The notes under the pieces: generated by a model | Seen by the model: only the letters and a program-made list of their open reading frames with translations | Told to the model about the DNA's origin: nothing | The model's database searches: none | Position numbers and translations under genes: made by a program | In this document: positions 14,426 through 31,300 of the stretch, in pieces | How positions within the stretch are numbered: position 1 is the stretch's first letter | Layout: every line of letters begins with the position of its first letter | From: Amaranthus tricolor | Lineage: Eukaryota; Streptophyta; Magnoliopsida; Caryophyllales; Amaranthaceae | Assembly (NCBI RefSeq): GCF_026212465.1 | Contig: NC_080057.1 | Coordinates: 8,791,398 to 8,855,397, forward strand | DNA length: 64,000 bases | Direction of reading: 5' to 3'

Positions 14426-17400
14426 GGTCAATGACGAATGAACGATGAAGAATGAACAAGGATCAATGATCAATGAAGAATGAACGATGAAGAATAAACA
14501 AGGATTAATGGTCAATGACGAATGAACGATGAAGAATGAACAAGGATCAATGGTCAATGACGAATGAACGATGAAGAATGAACAAGGATTAATGATCAAT
14601 GAAGAATGAACAAGGATCCATGATCAATGAAGAATGAACGATGAAGAATGAACAAGGGTCAATGATCAATGAAGAATGAACGATGAAGAATGAACAAGGA
14701 TTAATGGTCAATGACGAATGAACGATGAAGAATGAACAAGGATCAATGATCAATGAAGGATGAACGATGAAGAATGAACAAGGATTAATGATCAATGAAG
14801 AATGAATGATGAAGAATGAACAAGGTTTAATGATCAATGAAGAATGAACGATGAAGAATAAACAAGGATCAATGATCAATGAAGAATGAACGATGAAGAA
14901 TGAACAAGGATTAATGGTCAATGACGAATGAACGATGAAGAATGAACAAGGATCAATGATCAATGAAGGATGAACGATGAAGAATGAACAAGGATCAATG
15001 ATCAATGAAGAATGAACGATGAAGAATGAACAAGGATCAATGATCAATGAAGAATGAACGATGAAGAATGAACAAGGATCAATTATCAATGACAAATGAA
15101 CGATGAAGAATGAAAAAGGATCAATGATCAATGAAGAATGAACGATGAAGAATAAACAAGGATTAATGGTCAATGACGAATGAACGATGAAGAATGAACA
15201 AGGATCAATGGTCAATGACGAATGAACGATGAAGAATGAACAAGGATCAATGATCAATGAAGGATGAACGATGAAGAATGAACAAGGATCAATGATCAAT
15301 GAAGAATGAACGATGAAGAATGAACAAGGATCAATGATCAATGAAGAATGAACAATGAAGAATGAACAAGGATCAACAGTCAATGAAGAATGAACAAGGA
15401 TCAATGATCGATGAAGAATGAACAAGGATCAATGATCAATGAAGAATGAACGATGAAGAATGAACAAGATGAACGATGAAGAATGAACCAGGATCAATGA
15501 TCAATGAAGAATGAACAAGGATCAATGATGAATGAAGAATGAACGATAAAGAATGAACAAGGATCAATGATCAATGAAGAAAGAACGATGAAGAATGAAC
15601 AAGGATCAATGATCAATGAAGAATGAACGATGAAGAATGAACAAGGATCAATGATGAATGACGAATGAACGATGAAGAATGAACAAGGATCAATGATCAA
15701 TGAAGAATTAACGATGAAGAATGAACAAAGATTAATGCTCAATGAAGAATGAACGATGAAGAATAAACAAGGATCAATGGTCAATGAAGAATGAACGATG
15801 ATGAATGAACAAGGATCAATGATCAATGAAGAATGAACGATGAAGAATGAAAAAGGATCAATGATCAATGAAGGATCAACGATGAAGAATGAACAAGGAT
15901 CAATGATCAATGAAGGATGAACGATGAAGAATGAACAAGGTTCAATGATCAATGAAGAATGAACGATGAAGAATGAACAAGGATCAATGATCAATGAAGA
16001 ATGAACGATGAAGAATGAACAAAGATTAATGCTCAATGAAGAATGAACGATGAAGAATGAACAAGGATCAATGGTCAATGAAGAATGAACGATGAAGAAT
16101 GAACAAGGATCAATGATCAATGAAGAATGAACGATGAAGAATGAACAAGGATCAATGATCAATGAAGAATGAACGATGAGGAATGAACAAGGATCCATGA
16201 TCAATGAAGAATGAACGAAGAAGAATGAACAAGGATCAATGAACAATGAAGAATGAACAAGGATCAACAGTCAATGAAGAATGAACAAGGATCAATGATC
16301 GATGAAGAATGAACAAGGATCAATGATCAATGAAGAATGAACGATGAAGAATGAACAAGATGAACGATGAAGAATGAACCAGGATCAATGATCAATGAAG
16401 AATGAACAAGGATCAATGATGAATGAAGAATGAACGATAAAGAATGAACAAGGATCAATGATCAATGAAGAAAGAACGATGAAGAATGAACAAGGATCAA
16501 TGATCAATGAAGAATGAACGATTAGGAATGAACAAGGATCCATGATCAATGAAGAATGAACGAAGAAGAATGAACAAGGATCAATGATCAATGAAGAATG
16601 AACAATGAAGAATGAACAAGGATCAACAGTCAATGAAGAATGAACAAGGATCAATGATCGATGAAGAATGAACTAAGGATCAATGATCAATGAAGAATGA
16701 ACGATGAAGAATGAACAAGATGAACGATGAAGAATGAACCAGGATCAATGATCAATGAAGAATGAACAAGGATCAATGATGAATGAAGAATGAATGATAA
16801 AGAATGAAGAAGGATCAATGATCAATGAAGAATGAACGATGAAGAATGAACAAGGATCAATGATCAATGACGAATGAACAATGAAGAATGAACAAGGATC
16901 AATGATCAATGAAGAATGAACGATGAAGAATGAAGGATCAGTTATCAATGACAAATGAACGATGAAGAATGAACAAGGATCAATGATCAATGAAGAATGA
17001 ACGATGAAGAATGAACAAGGATCAATGATCAATGAAGAATTAACGATGAAGAATGAACAAAGATTAATGCTCAATGAAGAATGAACGATGAAGAATGAAC
17101 AAGGATCAATGGTCAATGAAGAATGAACGATGAAGAATGAACAAGGATCAATGATCAATGAAGAATGAACGATGAAGAATGAACAAGGATCAATGATGAA
17201 TGAAGAATGAACGATGAAGAATGAACAAGGATCAATGGTCAATGACGAATGAACGATGAAGAATGAACAAGGATCAATGATCAATGAAGAATGAACGATG
17301 AAGAATAAACAAGGATTAATGGTCAATGACGAATGAACGATGAAGAATGAACAAGGATCAATGGTCAATGACGAATGAACGATGAAGAATGAACAAGGAT

Positions 17401-20400
17401 TAATGATCAATGAAGAATGAACAAGGATCCATGATCAATGAAGAATGAACGATGAAGAATGAACAAGGGTCAATGATCAATGAAGAATGAACGATGAAGA
17501 ATGAACAAGGATTAATGGTCAATGACGAATGAACGATGAAGAATGAACAAGGATCAATGATCAATGAAGGATGAACGATGAAGAATGAACAAGGATTAAT
17601 GATCAATGAAGAATGAATGATGAAGAATGAACAAGGTTTAATGATCAATGAAGAATGAACGATGAAGAATAAACAAGGATCAATGATCAATGAAGAATGA
17701 ACGATGAAGAATGAACAAGGATTAATGGTCAATGACGAATGAACGATGAAGAATGAACAAGGATCAATGATCAATGAAGGATGAACGATGAAGAATGAAC
17801 AAGGATCAATGATCAATGAAGAATGAACGATGAAGAATGAACAAGGATCAATGATCAATGAAGAATGAACGATGAAGAATGAACAAGGATCAATTATCAA
17901 TGACAAATGAACGATGAAGAATGAAAAAGGATCAATGATCAATGAAGAATGAACGATGAAGAATAAACAAGGATTAATGGTCAATGACGAATGAACGATG
18001 AAGAATGAACAAGGATCAATGGTCAATGACGAATGAACGATGAAGAATGAACAAGGATCAATGATCAATGAAGGATGAACGATGAAGAATGAACAAGGAT
18101 CAATGATCAATGAAGAATGAACGATGAAGAATGAACAAGGATCAATGATCAATGAAGAATGAACAATGAAGAATGAACAAGGATCAACAGTCAATGAAGA
18201 ATGAACAAGGATCAATGATCGATGAAGAATGAACAAGGATCAATGATCAATGAAGAATGAACGATGAAGAATGAACAAGATGAACGATGAAGAATGAACC
18301 AGGATCAATGATCAATGAAGAATGAACAAGGATCAATGATGAATGAAGAATGAACGATAAAGAATGAACAAGGATCAATGATCAATGAAGAAAGAACGAT
18401 GAAGAATGAACAAGGATCAATGATCAATGAAGAATGAACGATGAAGAATGAACAAGGATCAATGATGAATGACGAATGAACGATGAAGAATGAACAAGGA
18501 TCAATGATCAATGAAGAATTAACGATGAAGAATGAACAAAGATTAATGCTCAATGAAGAATGAACGATGAAGAATAAACAAGGATCAATGGTCAATGAAG
18601 AATGAACGATGATGAATGAACAAGGATCAATGATCAATGAAGAATGAACGATGAAGAATGAAAAAGGATCAATGATCAATGAAGGATCAACGATGAAGAA
18701 TGAACAAGGATCAATGATCAATGAAGGATGAACGATGAAGAATGAACAAGGTTCAATGATCAATGAAGAATGAACGATGAAGAATGAACAAGGATCAATG
18801 ATCAATGAAGAATGAACGATGAAGAATGAACAAAGATTAATGCTCAATGAAGAATGAACGATGAAGAATGAACAAGGATCAATGGTCAATGAAGAATGAA
18901 CGATGAAGAATGAACAAGGATCAATGATCAATGAAGAATGAACGATGAAGAATGAACAAGGATCAATGATCAATGAAGAATGAACGATGAGGAATGAACA
19001 AGGATCCATGATCAATGAAGAATGAACGAAGAAGAATGAACAAGGATCAATGATCAATGAAGAATGAACAATGAAGAATGAACAAGGATCAACAGTCAAT
19101 GAAGAATGAACAAGGATCAATGATCGATGAAGAATGAACAAGGATCAATGATCAATGAAGAATGAACGATGAAGAATGAACAAGATGAACGATGAAGAAT
19201 GAACCAGGATCAATGATCAATGAAGAATGAACAAGGATCAATGATGAATGAAGAATGAACGATAAAGAATGAACAAGGATCAATGATCAATGAAGAAAGA
19301 ACGATGAAGAATGAACAAGGATCAATGATCAATGAAGAATGAACGATTAGGAATGAACAAGGATCCATGATCAATGAAGAATGAACGAAGAAGAATGAAC
19401 AAGGATCAATGATCAATGAAGAATGAACAATGAAGAATGAACAAGGATCAACAGTCAATGAAGAATGAACAAGGATCAATGATCGATGAAGAATGAACTA
19501 AGGATCAATGATCAATGAAGAATGAACGATGAAGAATGAACAAGATGAACGATGAAGAATGAACCAGGATCAATGATCAATGAAGAATGAACAAGGATCA
19601 ATGATGAATGAAGAATGAATGATAAAGAATGAAGAAGGATCAATGATCAATGAAGAATGAACGATGAAGAATGAACAAGGATCAATGATCAATGACGAAT
19701 GAACAATGAAGAATGAACAAGGATCAATGATCAATGAAGAATGAACGATGAAGAATGAAGGATCAGTTATCAATGACAAATGAACGATGAAGAATGAACA
19801 AGGATCAATGATCAATGAAGAATGAACGATGAAGAATGAACAAGGATCAATGATCAATGAAGAATTAACGATGAAGAATGAACAAAGATTAATGCTCAAT
19901 GAAGAATGAACGATGAAGAATGAACAAGGATCAATGGTCAATGAAGAATGAACGATGAAGAATGAACAAGGATCAATGATCAATGAAGAATGAACGATGA
20001 AGAATGAACAAGGATCAATGATGAATGAAGAATGAACGATGAAGAATGAACAAGGATCAATGGTCAATGACGAATGAACGATGAAGAATGAACAAGGATC
20101 AATGATCAATGAAGAATGAACGATGAAGAATAAACAAGGATTAATGGTCAATGACGAATGAACGATGAAGAATGAACAAGGATCAATGGTCAATGACGAA
20201 TGAACGATGAAGAATGAACAAGGATTAATGATCAATGAAGAATGAACAAGGATCCATGATCAATGAAGAATGAACGATGAAGAATGAACAAGGGTCAATG
20301 ATCAATGAAGAATGAACGATGAAGAATGAACAAGGATTAATGGTCAATGACGAATGAACGATGAAGAATGAACAAGGATCAATGATCAATGAAGGATGAA

Positions 20401-23400
20401 CGATGAAGAATGAACAAGGATTAATGATCAATGAAGAATGAATGATGAAGAATGAACAAGGTTTAATGATCAATGAAGAATGAACGATGAAGAATAAACA
20501 AGGATCAATGATCAATGAAGAATGAACGATGAAGAATGAACAAGGATTAATGGTCAATGACGAATGAACGATGAAGAATGAACAAGGATCAATGATCAAT
20601 GAAGGATGAACGATGAAGAATGAACAAGGATCAATGATCAATGAAGAATGAACGATGAAGAATGAACAAGGATCAATGATCAATGAAGAATGAACGATGA
20701 AGAATGAACAAGGATCAATTATCAATGACAAATGAACGATGAAGAATGAAAAAGGATCAATGATCAATGAAGAATGAACGATGAAGAATAAACAAGGATT
20801 AATGGTCAATGACGAATGAACGATGAAGAATGAACAAGGATCAATGGTCAATGACGAATGAACGATGAAGAATGAACAAGGATCAATGATCAATGAAGGA
20901 TGAACGATGAAGAATGAACAAGGATCAATGATCAATGAAGAATGAACGATGAAGAATGAACAAGGATCAATGATCAATGAAGAATGAACAATGAAGAATG
21001 AACAAGGATCAACAGTCAATGAAGAATGAACAAGGATCAATGATCGATGAAGAATGAACAAGGATCAATGATCAATGAAGAATGAACGATGAAGAATGAA
21101 CAAGATGAACGATGAAGAATGAACCAGGATCAATGATCAATGAAGAATGAACAAGGATCAATGATGAATGAAGAATGAACGATAAAGAATGAACAAGGAT
21201 CAATGATCAATGAAGAAAGAACGATGAAGAATGAACAAGGATCAATGATCAATGAAGAATGAACGATTAGGAATGAACAAGGATCCATGATCAATGAAGA
21301 ATGAACGAAGAAGAATGAACAAGGATCAATGATCAATGAAGAATGAACAATGAAGAATGAACAAGGATCAACAGTCAATGAAGAATGAACAAGGATCAAT
21401 GATCGATGAAGAATGAACAAGGATCAATGATCAATGAAGAATGAACGATGAAGAATGAACAAGATGAACGATGAAGAATGAACCAGGATCAATGATCAAT
21501 GAAGAGTGAACAAGGATCAATGATGAATGAAGAATGAACGATAAAGAATGAAGAAGGATCAATGATCAATGAAGAATGAACGATGAAGAATGAACAAGGA
21601 TCCATGATCAATGACGAATGAACGATGAAGAATGAACAAGGATCAATGATCAATGAAGAATGAACGATGAAGAATGAACAAGGATCAATGATCAATGAAG
21701 AATGAACGATGAAGAATGAAGGATCAATTATCAATGACAAATGAACGATGAAGAATGAACAAGGATCAATGATCAATGAAGAATGAACGATGAAGAATGA
21801 ACAAGGATCAATGATCAATGAAGAATTAACGATGAAGAATGAACAAAGATTAATGCTCAATGAAGAATGAACGATGAAGAATGAACAAGGATCAATGGTC
21901 AATGAAGAATGAACGATGATGAATGAACAAGGATCAATGATCAATGAAGAATGAACGATGAAGAATGAACAAGGATCAATTATCAATGAAGAATGAACGA
22001 TGAAGAATGAACAAGGATCAATGATCAATGAAGAATGAACGATGAAGAATAAACAAGGATCAATTATCAATGACAAATGAACGATGAAGAATGAACAAGG
22101 ATCAATGATCAATGAAGAATGAACGATGAAGAATGAACAAGGATTAATGGTCAATGACGAATGAACGATGAAGAATGAACAAGGATCAATGATCAATGAA
22201 GGATGAACGATGAAGAATGAACAAGGATCAATGATCAATGAAGGATGAACGATGAAGAATGAACAAGGATCAATGATCAATGAAGAATGAACGTTGAAGA
22301 ATGAACAAGGATCAATGATGAATGAAGAATGAACGATGAAGAATGAACAAGGATCAATGATCAATGAAGAATGAACGATGAAGAATGAACAAAGATTAAT
22401 GCTCAATGAAGAATGAACGATGAAGAATGAACAAGGATCAATGGTCAATGAAGAATGAACGATGAAGAATGAACAAGGATCAATGATCAATGAAGAATGA
22501 ACGATGAAGAATGAACAAGGATCAATGATCAATGAAGAATGAACAAGGATCAATAGTCAATGAAGAATGAACAAGGATCAATAATCAATGAAGAATGAAC
22601 GATGAAGAATAAACAAGGATTAATGCTCAATGACGAATGAACGATGAAGAATGAACAAGGATCAATGGTCAATGACGAATGAACGATGAAGAATGAACAA
22701 GGATCAATGATCAATGAAGGATGAACGATGAAGAATGAACAAGCATCAATGATCAATGAAGAATGAACGATGAAGAATGAACAAGGATCAATGATCAATG
22801 AAGAATGAACGATGAAGAATGAACAAAGATTAATGCTCAATGAAGAATGAACGATGAAGAATGAACAAGGATCAATGGTCAATGAAGAATGAACGATGAA
22901 GAATGAACAAGGATCAATGATCAATGAAGAATGAACGATGAAGAATGAACAAGGATCAATGATCAATGAAGAATGAACGATGAAGAATGAACAAGGATCA
23001 ATTATCAATGACAAATGAATGATGAAGAATGAAAAAGGATCAATGATCAATGAAGAATGAACGATGAAGAATAAACAAGGATTAATGGTCAATGACGAAT
23101 GAACGATGAAGAATGAACAAGGATCAATGGTCAATGACGAATGAACGATGAAGAATGAACAAGAATCAATGATCAATGAAGAATGAACGATGAAGAATGA
23201 ACAAGGATCAATGATCAATGAAGAATGAACAAGGATCAATAGTCAATGAAGAATGAACAAGGATCAATAATCAATGAAGAATGAACGATGAAGAATAAAC
23301 AAGGATTAATGCTCAATGACGAATGAACGATGAAGAATGAACAAGGATCAATGGTCAATGACGAATGAACGATGAAGAATGAACAAGGATCAATGATCAA

Positions 23401-26400
23401 TGAAGGATGAACGATGAAGAATGAACAAGCATCAATGATCAATGAAGAATGAACGATGAAGAATGAACAAGGATCAATGATCAATGAAGAATGAACGATG
23501 AAGAATGAACAAAGATTAATGCTCAATGAAGAATGAACGATGAAGAATGAACAAGGATCAATGGTCAATGAAGAATGAACGATGAAGAATGAACAAGGAT
23601 CAATGATCAATGAAGAATGAACGATGAAGAATGAACAAGGATCAATGATCAATGAAGAATGAACGATGAAGAATGAACAAGGATCAATTATCAATGACAA
23701 ATGAACGATGAAGAATGAAAAAGGATCAATGATCAATGAAGAATGAACGATGAAGAATAAACAAGGATTAATGGTCAATGACGAATGAACGATGAAGAAT
23801 GAACAAGGATCAATGGTCAATGACGAATGAACGATGAAGAATGAACAAGGATCAATGATCAATGAAGAATGAACGATGAAGAATAAACAAGGATTAATGG
23901 TCAATGACGAATGAACGATGAAGAATGAACAAGGATCAATGGTCAATGACGAATGAACGATGAAGAATGAACAAGGATTAATGATCAATGAAGAATGAAC
24001 AAGGATCCATGATCAATGAAGAATGAACGATGAAGAATGAACAAGGGTCAATGATCAATGAAGAATGAACGATGAAGAATGAACAAGGATTAATGGTCAA
24101 TGACGAATGAACGATGAAGAATGAACAAGGATCAATGATCAATGAAGGATGAACGATGAAGAATGAACAAGGATTAATGATCAATGAAGAATGAATGATG
24201 AAGAATGAACAAGGTTTAATGATCAATGAAGAATGAACGATGAAGAATAAACAAGGATCAATGATCAATGAAGAATGAACGATGAAGAATGAACAAGGAT
24301 TAATGGTCAATGACGAATGAACGATGAAGAATGAACAAGGATCAATGATCAATGAAGGATGAACGATGAAGAATGAACAAGGATCAATGATCAATGAAGA
24401 ATGAACGATGAAGAATGAACAAGGATCAATGATCAATGAAGAATGAACGATGAAGAATGAACAAGGATCAATTATCAATGACAAATGAACGATGAAGAAT
24501 GAAAAAGGATCAATGATCAATGAAGAATGAACGATGAAGAATAAACAAGGATTAATGGTCAATGACGAATGAACGATGAAGAATGAACAAGGATCAATGG
24601 TCAATGATGAATGAACGATGAAGAATGAACAAGGATCAATGATCAATGAAGGATGAACGATGAAGAATGAACAAGGATCAATGATCAATGAAGAATGAAC
24701 GATGAAGAATGAACAAGGATCAATGATCAATGAAGAATGAACAATGAAGAATGAACAAGGATCAACAGTCAATGAAGAATGAACAAGGATCAATGATCGA
24801 TGAAGAATGAACAAGGATCAATGATCAATGAAGAATGAACGATGAAGAATGAACAAGATGAACGATGAAGAATGAACCAGGATCAATGATCAATGAAGAA
24901 TGAACAAGGATCAATGATGAATGAAGAATGAACGATAAAGAATGAACAAGGATCAATGATCAATGAAGAAAGAACGATGAAGAATGAACAAGGATCAATG
25001 ATCAATGAAGAATGAACGATTAGGAATGAACAAGGATCCATGATCAATGAAGAATGAACGAAGAAGAATGAACAAGGATCAATGATCAATGAAGAATGAA
25101 CAATGAAGAATGAACAAGGATCAACAGTCAATGAAGAATGAACAAGGATCAATGATCGATGAAGAATGAACAAGATTCAATGATCAATGAAGAATGAACG
25201 ATGAAGAATGAACAAGATGAACGATGAAGAATGAACCAGGATCAATGATCAATGAAGAATGAACAAGGATCAATGATGAATGAAGAATGAACGATAAAGA
25301 ATGAAGAAGGATCAATGATCAATGAAGAATGAACGATGAAGAATGAACAAGGATCAATGATCAATGAAGAATGAACGATGAAGAATGAACAAGGATCAAT
25401 GATCAATGAAGAATTAACGATGAAGAATGAACAAAGATTAATGCTCAATGAAGAATGAACGATGAAGAATGAACAAGGATCAATGGTCAATGAAGAATGA
25501 ACGATGATGAATGAACAAGGATCAATGATCAATGAAGAATGAACGATGAAGAATGAACAAGGATCAATTATCAATGAAGAATGAACGATGAAGAATGAAC
25601 AAGGATCAATGATCAATGAAGAATGAACGATGAAGAATAAACAAGGATCAATTATCAATGACAAATGAACGATGAAGAATGAAAAAGGATCAATGATCAA
25701 TGAAGAATGAACGATGAAGAATAAACAAGGATTAATGGTCAATGACGAATGAACGATGAAGAATGAACAAGGATCAATGGTCAATGAAGAATGAACGATG
25801 AAGAATGAACAAGGATTAATGGTCAATGACGAATGAACGATGAACAATGAACAAGGATCAATGATCAATGAAGGATGAACGATGAAGAATGAACAAGGAT
25901 CAATGATCAATGAAGGATGAACGATGAAGAATGAACAAGGATCAATGATCAATGAAGAATGAACGATGAAGAATGAACAAGGATCAATGATGAATGAAGA
26001 ATGAACGATGAAGAATGAACAAGGATCAATGATCAATGAAGAATGAACGATGAAGAATGAACAAAGATTAATGCTCAATGAAGAATGAACGATGAAGAAT
26101 GAACAAGGATCAATGGTCAATGAAGAATGAACGATGAAGAATGAACAAGGATCAATGATCAATGAAGAATGAACGATGAAGAATGAACAAGGATCAATGA
26201 TCAATGAAGAATGAACAAGGATCAATAGTCAATGAAGAATGAACAAGGATCAATAATCAATGAAGAATGAACGATGAAGAATAAACAAGGATTAATGCTC
26301 AATGACGAATGAACGATGAAGAATGAACAAGGATCAATGGTCAATGACGAATGAACGATGAAGAATGAACAAGGATCAATGATCAATGAAGGATGAACGA

Positions 26401-28325
26401 TGAAGAATGAACAAGCATCAATGATCAATGAAGAATGAACGATGAAGAATGAACAAGGATCAATGATCAATGAAGAATGAACGATGAAGAATGAACAAAG
26501 ATTAATGCTCAATGAAGAATGAACGATGAAGAATGAACAAGGATCAATGGTCAATGAAGAATGAACGATGAAGAATGAACAAGGATCAATGATCAATGAA
26601 GAATGAACGATGAAGAATGAACAAGGATCAATGATCAATGAAGAATGAACGATGAAGAATGAACAAGGATCAATTATCAATGACAAATGAACGATGAAGA
26701 ATGAAAAAGGATCAATGATCAATGAAGAATGAACGATGAAGAATAAACAAGGATTAATGGTCAATGACGAATGAACGATGAAGAATGAACAAGGATCAAT
26801 GGTCAATGACGAATGAACGATGAAGAATGAACAAGGATCAATGATCAATGAAGAATGAACGATGAAGAATAAACAAGGATTAATGGTCAATGACGAATGA
26901 ACGATGAAGAATGAACAAGGATCAATGGTCAATGACGAATGAACGATGAAGAATGAACAAGGATTAATGATCAATGAAGAATGAACAAGGATCCATGATC
27001 AATGAAGAATGAACGATGAAGAATGAACAAGGGTCAATGATCAATGAAGAATGAACGATGAAGAATGAACAAGGATTAATGGTCAATGACGAATGAACGA
27101 TGAAGAATGAACAAGGATCAATGATCAATGAAGGATGAACGATGAAGAATGAACAAGGATTAATGATCAATGAAGAATGAATGATGAAGAATGAACAAGG
27201 TTTAATGATCAATGAAGAATGAACGATGAAGAATAAACAAGGATCAATGATCAATGAAGAATGAACGATGAAGAATGAACAAGGATTAATGGTCAATGAC
27301 GAATGAACGATGAAGAATGAACAAGGATCAATGATCAATGAAGGATGAACGATGAAGAATGAACAAGGATCAATGATCAATGAAGAATGAACGATGAAGA
27401 ATGAACAAGGATCAATGATCAATGAAGAATGAACGATGAAGAATGAACAAGGATCAATTATCAATGACAAATGAACGATGAAGAATGAAAAAGGATCAAT
27501 GATCAATGAAGAATGAACGATGAAGAATAAACAAGGATTAATGGTCAATGACGAATGAACGATGAAGAATGAACAAGGATCAATGGTCAATGACGAATGA
27601 ACGATGAAGAATGAACAAGGATCAATGATCAATGAAGGATGAACGATGAAGAATGAACAAGGATCAATGATCAATGAAGAATGAACGATGAAGAATGAAC
27701 AAGGATCAATGATGAATGACGAATGAACGATGAAGAATGAACAAGGATCAATGATCAATGAAGAATGAACGATGAAGAATGAACTAGGATCAATGATCAA
27801 TGACGAATGAACGATGAGGAATGAACAAGGATCAATGATCAATGAAGAATGAACGATAAAGAATGAACAAGGATCAATGATGAATGACGAACGAACGATG
27901 AAGAATGAACAAGGATCAATGATCAATGAAGAATGAACGATGAAGAATGAACTAGGATCAATGATCAATGAAGAATGAACGATGAAGAATGAACTAGGAT
28001 CAATGATCAATGAAGGATGAACGATGAAGAATGAACAAGGATTAATGATCAATGAAGAATGAACGATGAAGAATGAACAAGGATCAATGATCAATGACGA
28101 ATGGACGATGAAGAATGAACAAGGATCAATGGTCAATGACGAATGAACGATGAAGAATGAACAAGGATCAATGATCAATGAAGAATGAACGATGAGGAAT
28201 GAACAAGGATCCATGATCAATGAAGAATGAACGAAGAAGAATGAACAAGGATCAATGATCAATGAAGAATGAACAATGAAGAATGAACAAGGATCAATAG
28301 TCAATGAAGAATGAACAAGGATCAA
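13500..28325. repeat. Higher-order repeat family of 2.8-3.8 kb
   Basis: Large near-identical blocks follow one another. The single-base landmark GGTTTAATGATC occurs at 14824, 17635, 20460, 24213 and 27199, giving spacings of 2811, 2825, 3753 and 2986 bp (later copies at 29252 and 35041 lie in the next zone). Other landmarks are the GAACGATTAGG monomer at about 13665, 16518, 19343, 21265 and 25018, and paired 23-bp monomers. The 2811 and 2825 spacings differ by two heptamers. The blocks therefore behave as a higher-order repeat whose length changes by gain or loss of monomers. Edges are approximate. Confidence 0.85.
22551..23922. repeat. 686-bp tandem duplication nested in the HOR zone
   Basis: The landmark CAATAGTCAATGAAG, followed by CAATAATC and an AAACAAGGATTAATGCTC monomer, starts at 22551 and again at 23237, 686 bp later (16 x 42 + 14). 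The same landmark begins related blocks at 26223 (2986 bp on), 32525 and 33673. Two copies lie in tandem here while the others are dispersed, so this is a local duplication of a segment used several times along the array. Confidence 0.75.
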
Positions 28326-31300
28326 TGATCAATGAAGAATGAACGCTGAAGAATGAACAAGATGAACGATGAAGAATGAACCAGGATCAATGATCAACGA
28401 AGAATGAACGATGAAGAATGAACAAGCATTAATGCTCAATGAAGAATGAACGATGAAGAATGAACAAGGATCAATGATCAATGAAGAATGAACGATGAAG
28501 AATGAACAAGGATCAATGATCAATGAAGAATGAACGATGAAGAATGAACAAGGATCAATGATCAATGACAAATGAACGATGAAGAATGAACAAGGATCAA
28601 TGATCAATGAAGAATGAACAATGAAGAATAAACAAGGATCAATGGTCAATGACGAATGAACGATGAAGAATGAACAAGGATCAATGGTCAATGAAGAATG
28701 AACGATGAAGAATGAACAAGGATCAATGATCAATGACGAATGAACGATGAAGAATGAACAAGTATCAATGATCAATGAAGAATGAACAAGGATCAATGAT
28801 CAATGAAGAATGAACGATGAAGAATAAACAATGATCAATTATCAATGACAAATGAACGACGAAGAATGAACAAGGATCAATGATCAATGAAGAATGAACG
28901 ATGAAGAATGAACAAGGATTAATGGTCAATGACGAATGAACGATGAAGAATGAACAAGGATCAATGATCAATGAAGGATGAACGATGAAGAATGAACAAG
29001 GATTAATGATCAATGAAGAATGAACGATGAAGAATGAACAAGGATTAATGATCAATGAAGAATGAACGATGAAGAATAAACAAGGATCAATGATCAATGA
29101 AGAATGAACGATGAAGAATGAACAAGGATTAATGGTCAATGACGAATGAACGATGAAGAACGAACAAGGATCAATGATCAATGAAGGATGAACGATGAAG
29201 AATGAACAAGGATTAATGATCAATGAAGAATGAATGATGAAGAATGAACAAGGTTTAATGATCAATGAAGAATGAACGATGAAGAATAAACAAGGATCAA
29301 TGATCAATGAAGAATGAACGATGAAGAATGAACAAGGATTAATGGTCAATGACGAATGAACGATGAAGAATGAACAAGGATCAATGATCAATGAAGGATG
29401 AACGATGAAGAATGAACAAGGATCAATGATCAATGAAGAATGAACGATGAAGAATGAACAAGGATCAATGATCAATGAAGAATGAACGATGAAGAATGAA
29501 CAAGGATTAATTATCAATGACAAATGAACGATGAAGAATGAACAAGGATCAATGATGAATGACGAATGAACGATGAAGAATGAACAAGGATCAATGATCA
29601 ATGAAGAATGAACGATGAAGAATGAACTAGGATCAATGATCAATGACGAATGAACGATGAGGAATGAACAAGGATCAATGATCAATGAAGAATGAACGAT
29701 AAAGAATGAACAAGGATCAATGATGAATGACGAATGAACGATGAAGAATGAACAAGGATCAATGATCAATGAAGAATGAACGATGAAGAATGAACTAGGA
29801 TCAATGATCAATGAAGAATGAACGATGAAGAATGAACTAGGATCAATGATCAATGAAGGATGAACGATGAAGAATGAACAAGGATTAATGATCAATGAAG
29901 AATGAACGATGAAGAATAAACAAGGATCAATGATCAATGAAGAATGAACGATGAAGAATGAACAAGGATCAATGATCAATGAAGAATGAACGATAAAGAA
30001 TGAACAAGGATGAATGATCAATGAAGAATGAACGATGAAGAATGAACAAGGATCAATGATCAATGACGAATGGACGATGAAGAATGAACAAGGATCAATG
30101 GTCAATGACGAATGAACGATGAAGAATGAACAAGGATCAATGAAGAATGAACGATGAGGAATGAACAAGGATCCATGATCAATGAAGAATGAACGAAGAA
30201 GAATGAACAAGGATCAATGATCAATGAAGAATGAACAATGAAGAATGAATAAGGATCAACAGTCAATGAAGAATGAACAAGGATCAATGATCAATGAATA
30301 ATGAACGATGAAGAATTAACAAGGATTAATGGTCAATGACGAATGAACGATGAAGAATGAACAAGGATCAATGCTCAATGAAGAACGAACGATGAAGAAT
30401 GAACAAGGATCAATGATCAATGACGAATGAACGATGAAGAATGAACAAGGATCAATGGTCAATGACGAATGAACGATGAAGAATGAACAAGGATCAATGG
30501 TCAATGAAGAATGAACGATGAAGAATGAACAAGGATCAATGATCAATGACGAATGAACGATGAAGAATGAACAAGGATCAATGATCAATGAAGAATGAAC
30601 AAGGATCAATGATCAATGAAGAATGAACGATGAAGAATAAACAAGGATCAATTATCAATGACAAATGAACGATGAAGAATGAACAAGGATCAATGATCAA
30701 TGATGAATGAACGATGAAGAATGAACAAGCATTAATGGTCTAGGACGAATGAACGATGAAGAATGAACAAGGATCAATGATCAATGAAGGATGAACGATG
30801 AAGAATGAACAAGGATTAATGATCAATGAAGAATGAACGATGAAGAATGAACAAGGATTAATGATCAATGAAGAATGAACGATGAAGAATAAACAAGGAT
30901 CAATGATCAATGAAGAATGAACGATGAAGAATGAACAAGGATTAATGGTCAATGACGAATGAACGATGAAGAATGAACAAGGATCAATGATCAATGAAGG
31001 ATGAACGATGAAGAATGAACAAGGATCAATGATCAATGAAGAACGAACGATGAAGAATGAACAAGGATTAATGATGAATGAAGAATGAACGATGAAGAAT
31101 GAACAAGGATCAATGATGAATGACGGAGGAACGATGAAGAATGAACAAGGATCAATGATCAATGAAGAATTAACGATGAAGAATGAACAAGGATCAATGA
31201 TCAATGAAGAATGAACGATGAAGAATGAACAAGGATCAATGATCAATGAAGAATGAACGATGAAGAATGAACAAGGATCAATTATCAATGACAAATGAAC